A stretch of DNA of 64,000 nucleotides from Blastomonas sp. SL216 (lineage in GTDB: Bacteria > Pseudomonadota > Alphaproteobacteria > Sphingomonadales > Sphingomonadaceae): the NCBI GenBank assembly GCA_026625625.1, contig CP113055.1:3145001-3209000 (forward strand), written 5' to 3'. A program made the position numbers and the translations under genes. The notes beneath the pieces are model-generated. The model saw nothing but the letters and a program-made list of their open reading frames with translations, did not search any database and had not been told where the DNA came from. How positions within the stretch are numbered: the first letter of the stretch is position 1; each line of letters starts with the position of its first letter. Positions 18,888-27,642 of this stretch are shown piece after piece.

Positions 18888-19751
18888 CTATTTCAACAGA
18901 TCGAGCGCAAAGGCGCGGATTTCGTCGGCCATATCCTCGCGGCCCAGCGCGATGGCGAGGTTCGCCTGGACATAGCCCGCCTTGGAGCCGCAGTCATAGC
19001 GCTTGCCGGCAAAGGTCACCGCGTGGAACGGCTGGGTGCCGATCATCCGCGCCATCGCATCGGTCAGCTGAATCTCGCCGCCTGCGCCCTTTTCCTGGCT
19101 TTTCAGCGTGTGCATCACTTCGGGCTGCAGGATGTAGCGGCCCGAGATGATGAGGTTCGACGGCGCATCCTCGATCCTGGGCTTTTCGACCAGACCGAGC
19201 ACCTCGGTGATATCGCCCTCGCGGGTGCCGGGCGCGATCACGCCATAGCTCGACACCGCCTCGCGCGGCACTTCCAGCACGCTGATCAGATTGCCGCCCA
19301 GCCGGTTATAGGCATCGACCATCTGCTTCATGCAGCCGGGCGATCCCACCATGAATTCATCGGGCAGGAAGATCGCGAACGGCTCGTCACCGACGATATC
19401 GCGCGCGCACCAGATCGCGTGCCCCAGGCCCAAGGGTTCCTGCTGGCGGACATAGGCGCAGTTGCCGGGACCCAGCCGGGTGGGCTCCAGCACCTCGAGT
19501 GACTTGCCGCGCTCTGCCATCGTCTTTTCCAGCTCGAACGCGATGTCGAAATGGTCCTCGATCGCGCTCTTGCCGCGCCCGGTGACGAAGATCATCTGTT
19601 CGATCCCCGCCTCGCGCGCTTCGTCCACCGCATATTGGATCAGCGGACGATCGACGATCGGCAGCATCTCCTTGGGGATCGCCTTGGTAGCGGGCAGGAA
19701 GCGGGTGCCAAGACCGGCAACCGGAAACACAGCTTTGCGGATGGGCTTCAC
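18888..19751 (-). CDS. galU: UTP-glucose-1-phosphate uridylyltransferase
   Basis: The product is 287 aa. It makes UDP-glucose, the precursor for exopolysaccharide and glycolipids such as sphingomonad glycosphingolipids. The nucleotide-binding loop is GLGTRFLPATK (residues 13-23), followed by PKEMLPIVDRPLIQYAVDEA. GGEIQLTDA and YDCGSKAGY are the later sugar-binding motifs of this family. Length and start are normal. A lipoprotein gene follows on the same strand. Confidence 0.96.
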   Translation of the reverse strand: MKPIRKAVFPVAGLGTRFLPATKAIPKEMLPIVDRPLIQYAVDEAREAGIEQMIFVTGRGKSAIEDHFDIAFELEKTMAERGKSLEVLEPTRLGPGNCAYVRQQEPLGLGHAIWCARDIVGDEPFAIFLPDEFMVGSPGCMKQMVDAYNRLGGNLISVLEVPREAVSSYGVIAPGTREGDITEVLGLVEKPRIEDAPSNLIISGRYILQPEVMHTLKSQEKGAGGEIQLTDAMARMIGTQPFHAVTFAGKRYDCGSKAGYVQANLAIALGREDMADEIRAFALDLLK

Positions 19752-19840
19752 GTTATGTCCTCTTTATCGGCCCCGACAGCCGACGCGAGACCTTGCAGCG
19801 TGCTGCGCGGCTGTCAAGCCGCGACCCGGTCACGCCGGAC

Positions 19841-20374
19841 TCAGGCCTTCACGCGCGCCGCAAAGCTCTTGCGCAGCTTCTGCAGCTTGGGCGGGATCAC
19901 CGCCAGGCAATAGGGATTGCGCTGGCCTTCGCCGGCCCAGTATTCCTGATGATAATCCTCGGCTGGATACCAGGTGGTCGCCTCCTCGATGGTGGTGACG
20001 ATCGGGGCGGGCCAGTTGGGCTGGTTGCGGCTCATCGCAGCCTCGGCCTCGACCTGCTGGGCGGCATCGAGCGGGAAGATGGCCGAGCGATACTGGGTGC
20101 CGACGTCATTGCCCTGGCGGTTGAGCTGCGTCGGATCGTGCGTGGCAAAGAAGATGTCGAGCAGATCGGCATAGCTCAGCTGCTCGTCGTCAAAGGTCAC
20201 CCGAATGGCTTCGGCATGGCCGGTATCGCCGCCGCACACCTGCTTGTAGGTCGGGTTGACGGCGGTGCCGCCGATATAGCCGCTTTCGACCTGGCTTACC
20301 CCGACCACGTCGTTGAACACGGCCTCGGTGCACCAGAAACAGCCTCCGGCAATGATGGCGGTTTGTTCGGTCAT
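19841..20374 (-). CDS. msrA: Peptide-methionine (S)-S-oxide reductase MsrA
   Basis: The product is 177 aa. It repairs methionine S-sulfoxide in oxidised proteins. The catalytic GCFWC motif is at residues 11-15, with the nucleophile Cys12. The family sequence [15 protein letters not shown], and the C-terminal [13 protein letters not shown] with a possible resolving Cys, are also present. It lies alone between galU and an inverted-repeat element. Confidence 0.96.
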   Translation of the reverse strand: MTEQTAIIAGGCFWCTEAVFNDVVGVSQVESGYIGGTAVNPTYKQVCGGDTGHAEAIRVTFDDEQLSYADLLDIFFATHDPTQLNRQGNDVGTQYRSAIFPLDAAQQVEAEAAMSRNQPNWPAPIVTTIEEATTWYPAEDYHQEYWAGEGQRNPYCLAVIPPKLQKLRKSFAARVKA

Positions 20375-20404
20375 TCGGGTTGTCCTTTTTTGCTTGCACC
20401 CACT

Positions 20405-20485
20405 CCGCTCAGCCTGAGCCTGTCGAAGGCCTCGCGCCTACGCAGGCCAAAAAGCGGGGCCTTCGACAAGCTCAGGCTGAGCGGG
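20405..20485. repeat. Inverted-repeat element, family A (copy 1)
   Basis: Two arms, CCGCTCAGCCTGAGCCTGTC (continuing GAAGGCC) and its near complement ending CTCAGGCTGAGCGGG, flank about 30 bases between msrA and the RND gene. The same sequence occurs as a pair at 27419-27544 and as a single arm at 37431-37460. It fits a REP-like, possibly RAYT-mobilised or transcription-stopping element common in sphingomonads. Confidence 0.85.
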
Positions 20486-20533
20486 CTTTGGTTCGATACC
20501 GAAATAGAGCGAGACGGCTGCAAAACAACCACC

Positions 20534-23500
20534 CTAGCCTTCGACCGGCAGCACCGGCGGTGCTTTGGCCTCGTCATCCTGCTCGCCGCCGCGCGCGATC
20601 AGCAGGTACATGGCCGGGGTGACGATGCGCGACAGCAGGGTGGAGGAGATCAGCCCGCCGATGATCACGCTGGCCAGCGGCGCGTAGAGCGAGCCGCCGA
20701 ACAGCGCGAGCGGCAACAGCCCGCCGATCGCGGTGACCGAGGTCAGCAGCACCGGCAGGAAGCGCACTTCGCCCGCGCGTTCGATCGCCGCGCGCAGGCC
20801 CATGCCCTCGCGCCTCAGCTGGGTGGTGAAATCGACGAGCAGGATCGAATTCTTGATCTCGATGCCGATCAGCGCGACAAAGCCGATGATCGCCATATAG
20901 CTCAGCGACGATCCGGTCACGAACAGCGCGACAAAGCCGCCGAACGTGCCGAGCGGGATGACGCCTGCCACCACGATCGTCTCGCGGAACCGGCCGAATT
21001 CCGCCACCAGCACCGCGAAAATGCCGAACAGGGCGATCAGGATGATCGGCCCCAGCCCGCCGAACACGGTGGCGATCGCCTCGGCCTCGCCGCCCGCCGA
21101 AACGCGATAGCCCGGCGGCAGCTTCAGCTTGTCGACCTCGCCCATGGCCTGCTCGCTGATCCGCGCTGGCAGCGCGCCGGGCTGGGCATTGGCGGTGACC
21201 GTCACCGACCGTTCGAGCTGATAGCGCTGAATCTGCGGGGGGACGCTCTGCAGCCGGGGGCTGCTGATCTCGGACAGCGGGATCGCCTCGCCGGTGCGGC
21301 TGGCGACATAGACCTTGTCGAGCGCGGAGATCGGCTGGCTGGCATCGAGCGGCAGGCGCACGACGACGCGGTAGCTGTCGCCTTCGGGATCGCGGAAGGT
21401 GCCTGCGCCTTCGCCCGACAGCGCCAGGCGGATGGCCCGGCGCGGTTCGCCCGGCGCGATGTTGAGCAGCGCCGCCTTGGCATCGTCAATGCCGATATCG
21501 AGGTCGATGCCATCGGTCGCGACCGGGTTGATCACGTCGCGCGCGCCGGGCGTCGCGCGGAGGATCTTCTCCACCTTCGCGGCCAGATCGCGCAGCGTAT
21601 CGAGATTTTCGCCCGTAATGCGCAGCGCCACGGGCGATGCGATCGGCGCGCCGTTCTGAAACAGCTCGACATTGAAACGCGCGCCCGGAATCTGTTCCAG
21701 CCGGTCGCGGATGCGCTGGATCATCTCGGGGCTGCGGTCCGCATTCCAGCGGTCCATCACCGCGAACACCTCGCCGAAATTCGGCCGCTGGTCGAGCGCG
21801 AAGACATTGTAGAACACTTGCGGGTTGGAGCTGCCGGTATTGGCGGCGCGCACCTTGATATCCGGCTCCCTGGCCAGCACCGCCTCGACCTTGCGCACCA
21901 GCGCGTCGGTGGTGGCGACGCTGCTGCCCTGTTCGGCATCGATGGTGACGCGGAAATAGCTGGTATCGGCATAGGGGAACAGGCTGAAGCCCAGCACCGG
22001 GATCAGCGCAAAGGCCGACAGCGTCAGCGCCATCGACGCCCAGAAGGTCTGTTTGGGCTTGTCGAGCGCCTTGTGCAGGATCGGGCGATAGAGCCGCTCG
22101 ATCTGGTGCGTCAGCCATTTGAGGATCGCATTGCCCTCCGGGTCCTCATCGCGCGAGAGGATGCGGCTGGCAAGAAAGGGAATGATCGTCAGCGAGATCA
22201 CCAGCGAGGCGAAGACGGTGAAGATGATCGTGTAGATGAACGACTGGGTGAACTTGCCCGCGCCTTCGGGCAGAAACAGCAGCGGCGTGAAGGCGAAGAT
22301 CAGCACGCCGGTCGAGCCCAGCACCGCAGGCGTGATCTCGCGCGTGGCATCGATCGCGGCGATCGATCGGCGCTTGCCCATGCGCAGATGGCGCGAGATG
22401 TTTTCGGTCACCACGATCGAATCGTCGACCAGCAGGCCCAGCGCGACGATGAACCCTGCCACCGCGAGCTGGCTGAGGTTGAAGCCCATCACGCTGATCG
22501 CCAGCAGGCCCGAGGCGAGCGACAGCGGAATCGAGATCATCACGATCACCGAAGCGCGCCAGCCCAAAGGCAGCAGCGTGATGATGACGAGGCCCAGAGC
22601 GAGCGAGAAGTCGCGGGTCAGTTCGCTCAGGCGGTGTTCGATGTCGCGGCTCTGGTCGAATATCTGTTCCAGCCGGATATCGGGCGGGAAATTGGCCTGT
22701 TGCCGCTTCAGTTCCTCTTCCAGCGAAGCCTTGAGGCGGATGACATCGAAGCCGTCCTTCTGCTGGATCGACAGGAAGATCGCGCGCTCGCCGTTGAAGC
22801 GGGTGATGTACAATTGCTCGGCCTCGCCCCAGCGGACATCGGCGACGTCCCTGACGCGCATCAGCGTGCCGTTGCCCGCGCGGATCGGCAGGTTGGCGAT
22901 GGTATCGAGATCGCGATAGGCGCCGCCGGCCTCGACATTGAAGCGCCGTCCCGCACTGTCGACCGCGCCGGGGGGCAGTTCCGCTCCGCCGCGGCGCAGC
23001 GCATCGGCGATCGCGGAGGGGGCGAGGCCCAGTTCGGCCAGCCGGCGGCTGTCGATCGCCACCTGCACCTCGGGCGTGGGCAGACCATCGATCACCGTGT
23101 TGCGCACGCCGGGATAGCGGACAAAGGTGTCGCGGATGTCCTCAGAATATTTCTGCAACCGGCGCCAGCTTGCGGTCTTGCTGACCATGGCGAGCTGCAG
23201 CACCGCCGCTTCGGTGGTGCGCGCCTTGCGATAGCGCAGCTCGGTAATGCCCTCGGGCAGCTGGCTGCGGATCGCACTGACCTCGCGCACGACATCGTTG
23301 AAATACTGGTCGGGGTCGCCGTCCCAGTCGAATTCGGCGGTCACGGTGACAAAGCCGTCGGTAATCCCTGCGCGGATCTCGTCGATATCGTCGATCCCGC
23401 GCAGCACCTCCTCGATCGGCTTGGCAATGGTCTGCTCGATATCCGCCGCGTCCGCGCCGGGCAGCGCGATGATCACGGTGACGACGGGGATCGGGAAATG

Positions 23501-23614
23501 CGGGTCGACCGAGCGCGGGATGGTCAGCAGCGACGTCAGTCCCAGCGCCGCCAGCAGCAGGAACGCCACCAGGCTGAGCTGCCACCGGGCAATGGTAAAG
23601 GCGGCGAGGTTCAT
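20534..23614 (-). CDS. RND-family efflux permease (HAE1/AcrB type)
   Basis: The product is 1026 aa. It is an inner-membrane proton-driven exporter with the duplicated RND layout: a first membrane helix at the N terminus, two large periplasmic loops and two bundles of membrane helices. The proton-relay Asp pair is in GLLVDDSIVVTENISRH, which marks the HAE1 multidrug rather than the heavy-metal class. The second half shows the matching VALIGIEIKNSILLVDF. The adaptor gene is 12 bases upstream on the same strand, so they form an operon. No outer-membrane channel gene is adjacent. Substrate unknown. Confidence 0.94.
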   Translation of the reverse strand: MNLAAFTIARWQLSLVAFLLLAALGLTSLLTIPRSVDPHFPIPVVTVIIALPGADAADIEQTIAKPIEEVLRGIDDIDEIRAGITDGFVTVTAEFDWDGDPDQYFNDVVREVSAIRSQLPEGITELRYRKARTTEAAVLQLAMVSKTASWRRLQKYSEDIRDTFVRYPGVRNTVIDGLPTPEVQVAIDSRRLAELGLAPSAIADALRRGGAELPPGAVDSAGRRFNVEAGGAYRDLDTIANLPIRAGNGTLMRVRDVADVRWGEAEQLYITRFNGERAIFLSIQQKDGFDVIRLKASLEEELKRQQANFPPDIRLEQIFDQSRDIEHRLSELTRDFSLALGLVIITLLPLGWRASVIVMISIPLSLASGLLAISVMGFNLSQLAVAGFIVALGLLVDDSIVVTENISRHLRMGKRRSIAAIDATREITPAVLGSTGVLIFAFTPLLFLPEGAGKFTQSFIYTIIFTVFASLVISLTIIPFLASRILSRDEDPEGNAILKWLTHQIERLYRPILHKALDKPKQTFWASMALTLSAFALIPVLGFSLFPYADTSYFRVTIDAEQGSSVATTDALVRKVEAVLAREPDIKVRAANTGSSNPQVFYNVFALDQRPNFGEVFAVMDRWNADRSPEMIQRIRDRLEQIPGARFNVELFQNGAPIASPVALRITGENLDTLRDLAAKVEKILRATPGARDVINPVATDGIDLDIGIDDAKAALLNIAPGEPRRAIRLALSGEGAGTFRDPEGDSYRVVVRLPLDASQPISALDKVYVASRTGEAIPLSEISSPRLQSVPPQIQRYQLERSVTVTANAQPGALPARISEQAMGEVDKLKLPPGYRVSAGGEAEAIATVFGGLGPIILIALFGIFAVLVAEFGRFRETIVVAGVIPLGTFGGFVALFVTGSSLSYMAIIGFVALIGIEIKNSILLVDFTTQLRREGMGLRAAIERAGEVRFLPVLLTSVTAIGGLLPLALFGGSLYAPLASVIIGGLISSTLLSRIVTPAMYLLIARGGEQDDEAKAPPVLPVEG

Positions 23615-23626
23615 GCTGGACGGGCG

Positions 23627-24754
23627 CTACTGGGCTGCGGCAGCGGGCGCTGCGGCGGCGCTGCTGCGGCTCGACTGGCGCGTGGCCAGCGGCTTCACCT
23701 TCGCGCCATCGGTCAGCAGCACCAGGCCAGAAGCGACGATGCGGTCGCCCGGCTTCAGGCCACCGGTGATGACCAGTTCCTTGTCGTCGATCCGGCCGAT
23801 CTGCACCGCACGCGCGCGGACGCGATTGGCCTTGGGGTCGAGCAGATAGACAAAGCCCTCGTCCGCCCGCACGTTGAACACCGCGCTGGCGGGCACGGCG
23901 AGCCCGGTAGCGTCGGGCGCGGCGGCGACGCGGAATTCGGCGGTGCCGATCTGGCCAGAGCGCAGCGCCGGGTTGGCGGGCAGCGCAATGGTGACCTCGA
24001 ACGCGCCCGAAGACGGGTTGGCGCGCGCGTCGATCTCGCTGATCACGCCTTCGATCTCGCCGCCAGGCACCGCAGACAGGCGCACCATCACCGGCATTCC
24101 GGGGGTGAGCCGCGCGATGTCGCTGTCGATCATCGGTGCGCGCAGCACCATGCCGCCACTGGTTTCACCCAGCACGACGATCTGCGTGCCCGCCGCCACC
24201 ACCTGGCCAGGCTCGGCAGTGCGGGCCAGGATGATGCCGCCCGATGGCGCGTTGATACGCGATGTGCCGCTGGCAAAGCCTGCGCTGCTGACCTGGGACG
24301 AGGCGGCGCGCGCGGTGGCCTCGGCACGCTCAAGCTGCGCGCGCGTCACCCAGCCCTTTTCGAACAGCTGCTGGAACCGGCCCAGCTCTGCCTGCGCGCG
24401 CTGCTGCTCGGCGCGGGCGCTGTCCAGATTGGCGCTGACCTGAGTCGCATCGAGCGCCGCGATCAGGGCACCGGGCATCACCCGGTCGCCTTCCTGAAAG
24501 CGGATGCTGGCGATCTTGCCCGCCGTGGTGAAGCCCAAAGGCGTCTCATAGCGATAGCGCACCGTGCCCGCTGCGGTGATCAGCGCCGAGGTCGAAGCCG
24601 GGCGCACCACCGCAATGGTGACCGGATAGACCTTGTCGGCCGAAACCGGCGCTGCGGTATCGCTGCCGCCAGAACAGGCGGAAAGCGCCAGCATCGCGCC
24701 AGCGATCAGCGACAGGGTGAGGGGCCCGAGCGGGCGAGCGGTGACGAAGCGCAT
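23627..24754 (-). CDS. RND efflux periplasmic adaptor (membrane fusion) lipoprotein
   Basis: The product is 375 aa. A lipobox (LALSAC, Cys27) anchors it to the inner membrane. The barrel-sandwich part begins near residue 60 (ETPLGFTTAGKIASIRFQEG), a helical hairpin follows (LDSARAEQQRAQAELGRFQQ), and PSGGIILARTAEPGQVV closes the lipoyl half. It links the RND permease to an outer-membrane channel. The C terminus is Ala-rich. It is the first gene of the two-gene operon and is divergent from the hemerythrin-like gene. Confidence 0.93.
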   Translation of the reverse strand: MRFVTARPLGPLTLSLIAGAMLALSACSGGSDTAAPVSADKVYPVTIAVVRPASTSALITAAGTVRYRYETPLGFTTAGKIASIRFQEGDRVMPGALIAALDATQVSANLDSARAEQQRAQAELGRFQQLFEKGWVTRAQLERAEATARAASSQVSSAGFASGTSRINAPSGGIILARTAEPGQVVAAGTQIVVLGETSGGMVLRAPMIDSDIARLTPGMPVMVRLSAVPGGEIEGVISEIDARANPSSGAFEVTIALPANPALRSGQIGTAEFRVAAAPDATGLAVPASAVFNVRADEGFVYLLDPKANRVRARAVQIGRIDDKELVITGGLKPGDRIVASGLVLLTDGAKVKPLATRQSSRSSAAAAPAAAAQ

Positions 24755-24911
24755 ATTGAGTTTCTATCTGCAACCAGTTTTTCTGGCAAGCGCGGAACTG
24801 AAATCGATGGCATTTCTTGGGAGGTCGCTGCGATTAGGCCAGAATTAACCAACACCGCATAGCCCTGAGGCTTGTGCTGATCGCTCATCGGCACGGAGGG
24901 GACGCTCGGTT

Positions 24912-25349
24912 ATGAACTGGCGCATCGGACAAATGCAGTCTCAACACGAAGCCTGTCTGGCTATCGTCCACGATATCGAGGCGCGATCCGTCGCTATCGC
25001 CGATCGCGGCGCGGCGGTGGAAATCACGCTGATGCTGGCGCGGCTGACCGGCATATTGCGCATCCATCTCGCGCTGGAAGACGAGATTCTCTATCCGGCG
25101 CTGCGCAATGCCAGTGACCCTGTGATCGCCCAGACGGCAGAGCGTTACTGGCAGGAAATGGGCGGGCTCGCCGATGCGTTTCTAAACTTTGTCGATCGGT
25201 GGAAGCGCGCGGACAGGCTGCTGGCCGAGGCCGACTGTTTCCGATCCGAATCGGCGCTGGTGTTCGCGGCGCTGGCCGAGCGGATTGCACGCGAGCATGG
25301 CGAAATCTATCCGATGGCCGAACGGTTGCGCGCGGCGCGCGCGGCCTGA
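24912..25349 (+). CDS. Hemerythrin-like HHE-domain protein
   Basis: The product is 145 aa. It is a four-helix protein with His/Glu ligands in the HHE pattern: QSQHEACL, RIHLALEDEILYPAL and REHGEIYPMAE. Family members bind a di-iron centre and sense or store oxygen, or help repair iron-sulfur centres. The last recognisable ligand helix is present, but only three clear His were seen, so metal occupancy is uncertain. It is divergent from the RND operon and converges on crtB, whose stop codon it abuts. Confidence 0.82.
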   Translation: MNWRIGQMQSQHEACLAIVHDIEARSVAIADRGAAVEITLMLARLTGILRIHLALEDEILYPALRNASDPVIAQTAERYWQEMGGLADAFLNFVDRWKRADRLLAEADCFRSESALVFAALAERIAREHGEIYPMAERLRAARAA

Positions 25350-26282
25350 TCAGCGCTGCTGATTGCGTGGGCGCGTCCACAGTCCGTCGCGGCTGACCGG
25401 ATCGGGTTGGCCAAGCGCCTGTGCCAGGCTGCGTGCAACCCAGCCGATCTTCTGGCCGCGCGTGGTGATGACCCGGTGGTCCCAGGCCTGCGCTGCGCGC
25501 CTGCGCACCTCGCGGGCGATATCGCCATAAATGCCCGCTGCCGCCAGCACCGCCCAGCGCGCGCGGAACGCAAGCCGCGCCGCGCCGACCCGCGCCGAGG
25601 CTTCGTGCGCCTCTGACCGGTCCGCCAGCCGCTTTGCCAGCGGCACCAGTTGCGGGCGCAGCCACGGCTTCATGTGCTGGCCGGGCGGAATATCCATCTC
25701 GGCCAGCCATTCGACGGGCAGATAGCAGCGGCCGACCGAATCGTCCTCTGACAGGTCGCGCGCGATATTGGCGAGCTGGAAGGCCAGGCCAAGGTCGCAG
25801 GCCCGGTCGAGCGTCTCCTCGTCCTGCGGGTCCACCCCCATGACGATCGCCATCAGCAGGCCGACTGCGCCCGCGACATGATAGCAATATTGGTACAGGT
25901 CGCGCTCGGTCCGGGGGCGCCATTCATCGGCGTCGAGACCAAAGCCCTGGATCACGTCGAAGATGATGCTGCGCGGCAGGCGGCATTCGCTGGCGACCAG
26001 CGCCAGCGCGGCAAAGGCCGGATCGTCGGTCGGTGCGCCCGCCAGGGCGGCATCGGTCTGCGCACGGATATAGGCGACGCGCTCTTTTGCATCGGCGACC
26101 GCGCTCATGCCATGGCCCATGTCCTGCCCATCGGCCAGATCATCGCATTTGCGGCACCAGGCATAGAGCAGCCAGGCCCGCTCGCGGGTCAGCGGATCGA
26201 ACAGCTTCGAGGCCAGCGCAAAGGATTTGGAGCCGCGCGCGATGGAATCGCGGGCATAGGAAACCAGGGCTGGCCTATCCAT
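25350..26282 (-). CDS. crtB: Phytoene synthase (squalene/phytoene synthase family)
   Basis: The product is 310 aa. It condenses two geranylgeranyl diphosphates to phytoene, the first carotenoid step. The first Asp-rich motif is in WCRKCDDLADG near residue 50, and the second in NIARDLSEDDSVGRCYLP near 170. The start at 26282 has AAGGGGGA nine bases upstream; a TTG at 26306 is less likely. The gene follows a LOG-family gene by 24 bases and is about 1.4 kb from crtI on the same strand, with two unrelated genes between. Confidence 0.93.
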   Translation of the reverse strand: MDRPALVSYARDSIARGSKSFALASKLFDPLTRERAWLLYAWCRKCDDLADGQDMGHGMSAVADAKERVAYIRAQTDAALAGAPTDDPAFAALALVASECRLPRSIIFDVIQGFGLDADEWRPRTERDLYQYCYHVAGAVGLLMAIVMGVDPQDEETLDRACDLGLAFQLANIARDLSEDDSVGRCYLPVEWLAEMDIPPGQHMKPWLRPQLVPLAKRLADRSEAHEASARVGAARLAFRARWAVLAAAGIYGDIAREVRRRAAQAWDHRVITTRGQKIGWVARSLAQALGQPDPVSRDGLWTRPRNQQR

Positions 26283-26306
26283 GCTGGCCGATCCCCCTTC
26301 GATCAA

Positions 26307-26900
26307 TCAAAGATCATCCGTGGTCATCGAAAAGATCGACTGGTGCGGGTGATAGGCTTCCATCTTGGCGAGCAACCCGTCGAGCGTATCGTCGACGATC
26401 AGGATATTGGCATGTTGCGGGCGGATGAAGCCGATCTCGATCATGTGCTGGTTAAAGGCGATGAGCTGGTCGTAAAACCCGTTCACGTTGAGCAGCCCCA
26501 CCGGCTTGGCATGATAGCCAAGCTGCGACCAGCTGATCGCCTCCCACAGCTCGTCCATGGTGCCGACGCCGCCGGGCAGAACGATGAAGCCGTCGGACAG
26601 GTCGGTGAACGCCTGCTTGCGGGCATGCATGCCCGGCACGACGTGGAGTTCGGTGCAGCCCTGGTGCGCCACTTCGGGCCGAACCAGCGCTTCGGGGATG
26701 ATGCCGATCACTTCGCCGCCCTGTTCGAGCGCCGAATCTGCGGTCGCGCCCATCAATCCCAGCCGTCCGCCGCCATAGACCACGCCGATCCCGCGCCTGG
26801 CTAGGGTCGCGCCGACCATGCGGGCGGTTTCGATATAGACGGGGTCGGCAGGGGTGGCAGAGCCGCAATAGACGGCCAGACGCTTGAAGGGGGCGGGCAT
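26307..26900 (-). CDS. LOG-family (TIGR00730) nucleoside monophosphate phosphoribohydrolase
   Basis: The product is 197 aa. The family signature PGGVGTMDELWEA is visible near residue 105, with YGGGRLGLMGATAD near 45. Members release a free base, such as a cytokinin or adenine, from its 5'-monophosphate riboside in the cytoplasm; many bacterial copies are simply annotated as Rossmann-fold proteins. The start at 26900 has AGGA upstream, and an upstream ATG at 26957 is unlikely. It ends 24 bases before crtB, so the two may be co-transcribed. Confidence 0.9.
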   Translation of the reverse strand: MPAPFKRLAVYCGSATPADPVYIETARMVGATLARRGIGVVYGGGRLGLMGATADSALEQGGEVIGIIPEALVRPEVAHQGCTELHVVPGMHARKQAFTDLSDGFIVLPGGVGTMDELWEAISWSQLGYHAKPVGLLNVNGFYDQLIAFNQHMIEIGFIRPQHANILIVDDTLDGLLAKMEAYHPHQSIFSMTTDDL

Positions 26901-27005
26901 GATGATTCCTGATGAGGGTGTTGCAAGGTCCATCGCCGGAAATGCGGGGTGGGGCAAGTGCGTTAAATCTTCCCCGAATGGAGCTCGGAATGGATCATGG
27001 CTCGC

Positions 27006-27380
27006 TCACTCCTGCGGCAGACCGTCGGCTATGGCGTAATAATCGCCCTTGTGCGCTGTGAAGATGTGGACGTGCAGCTGCGTGTCGGTCGGCGCATCGA
27101 ACGCGCCCATCGCCACCGCGGTCGAATCGCGGTGCGGCGGGTCCCAGAACAGGAAGCTGCCGCAGGTGCCGCAGAAACCGCGCCGCACCTTGGGGCTGGA
27201 CTGGTACCAGCGCACATGCTCCTCGCCCGAAATGGCAAGGTCGCTGCGCTTGACGTCGGTCGAGGCCCAGTAATGGCCCGACTGCTTGCGGCACTGGCTG
27301 CAGTGGCACGCGTCCGGCCCTTTGAGCGGGGCGGAAACGGTGAAGCGGACTGCGCCGCACAGGCATGATCCGGTGTGCAT
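27006..27380 (-). CDS. GFA-family (glutathione-dependent formaldehyde-activating-like) zinc protein
   Basis: The product is 124 aa. The Cys pattern of the GFA/CENP-V fold is complete: GSCLCGAVRF, CHCSQCRKQSG and GFCGTCGS. Zinc ligation by these Cys is the family norm. Members handle S-hydroxymethylglutathione or other thiol adducts, but most are of unverified function. The start at 27380 was chosen because the glycine-cysteine motif begins just after it; an ATG at 27416 is also possible. A family A repeat lies directly upstream. Confidence 0.9.
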   Translation of the reverse strand: MHTGSCLCGAVRFTVSAPLKGPDACHCSQCRKQSGHYWASTDVKRSDLAISGEEHVRWYQSSPKVRRGFCGTCGSFLFWDPPHRDSTAVAMGAFDAPTDTQLHVHIFTAHKGDYYAIADGLPQE

Positions 27381-27418
27381 GATGGAGGCTCCGCATCGGC
27401 ACGGAAGCGCACCCAAAC

Positions 27419-27544
27419 CCGCTCAGCCTGAGCTTGTCGAAGGCCCCGTGATATCGTCGGCCGGATATAGCCTGCGAGCCTTGTAAAAGGCAAAAGCAAA
27501 CGCGGCTTAGGGCGCGGGGCCTTCGACAGGCTCAGGCTGAGCGG
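27419..27544. repeat. Inverted-repeat element, family A (copy 2)
   Basis: Arms CCGCTCAGCCTGAGCTTGTC (continuing GAAGGCCCC) and GGCCTTCGACAGGCTCAGGC (continuing TGAGCGG) flank about 70 bases between the GFA gene and crtI. The arms match copy 1 almost exactly. A second hairpin-rich stretch (27585-27640) follows, before the crtI stop. Confidence 0.85.
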
Positions 27545-27642
27545 ATGGGGTAAAGGCGACGCTCGACACCGCTTCCCCTCCACCACCGACCTGTGGTCGG
27601 CGGTCCCCCTCCCCGAGAAGAACTCGGGGAGGATTTATGAGC

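Noticed and set aside
20405-20485. Insertion-sequence ends
   Set aside because: The arms look like terminal inverted repeats, but the core is only about 30 bases, holds no transposase and recurs elsewhere as the same short unit.
19793-24862. Long plus-strand frame opposite galU-msrA-RND genes
   Set aside because: Sequence is Arg/Asp/Gln-rich without any fold pattern, while the minus strand encodes intact MsrA, an RND permease and its adaptor.
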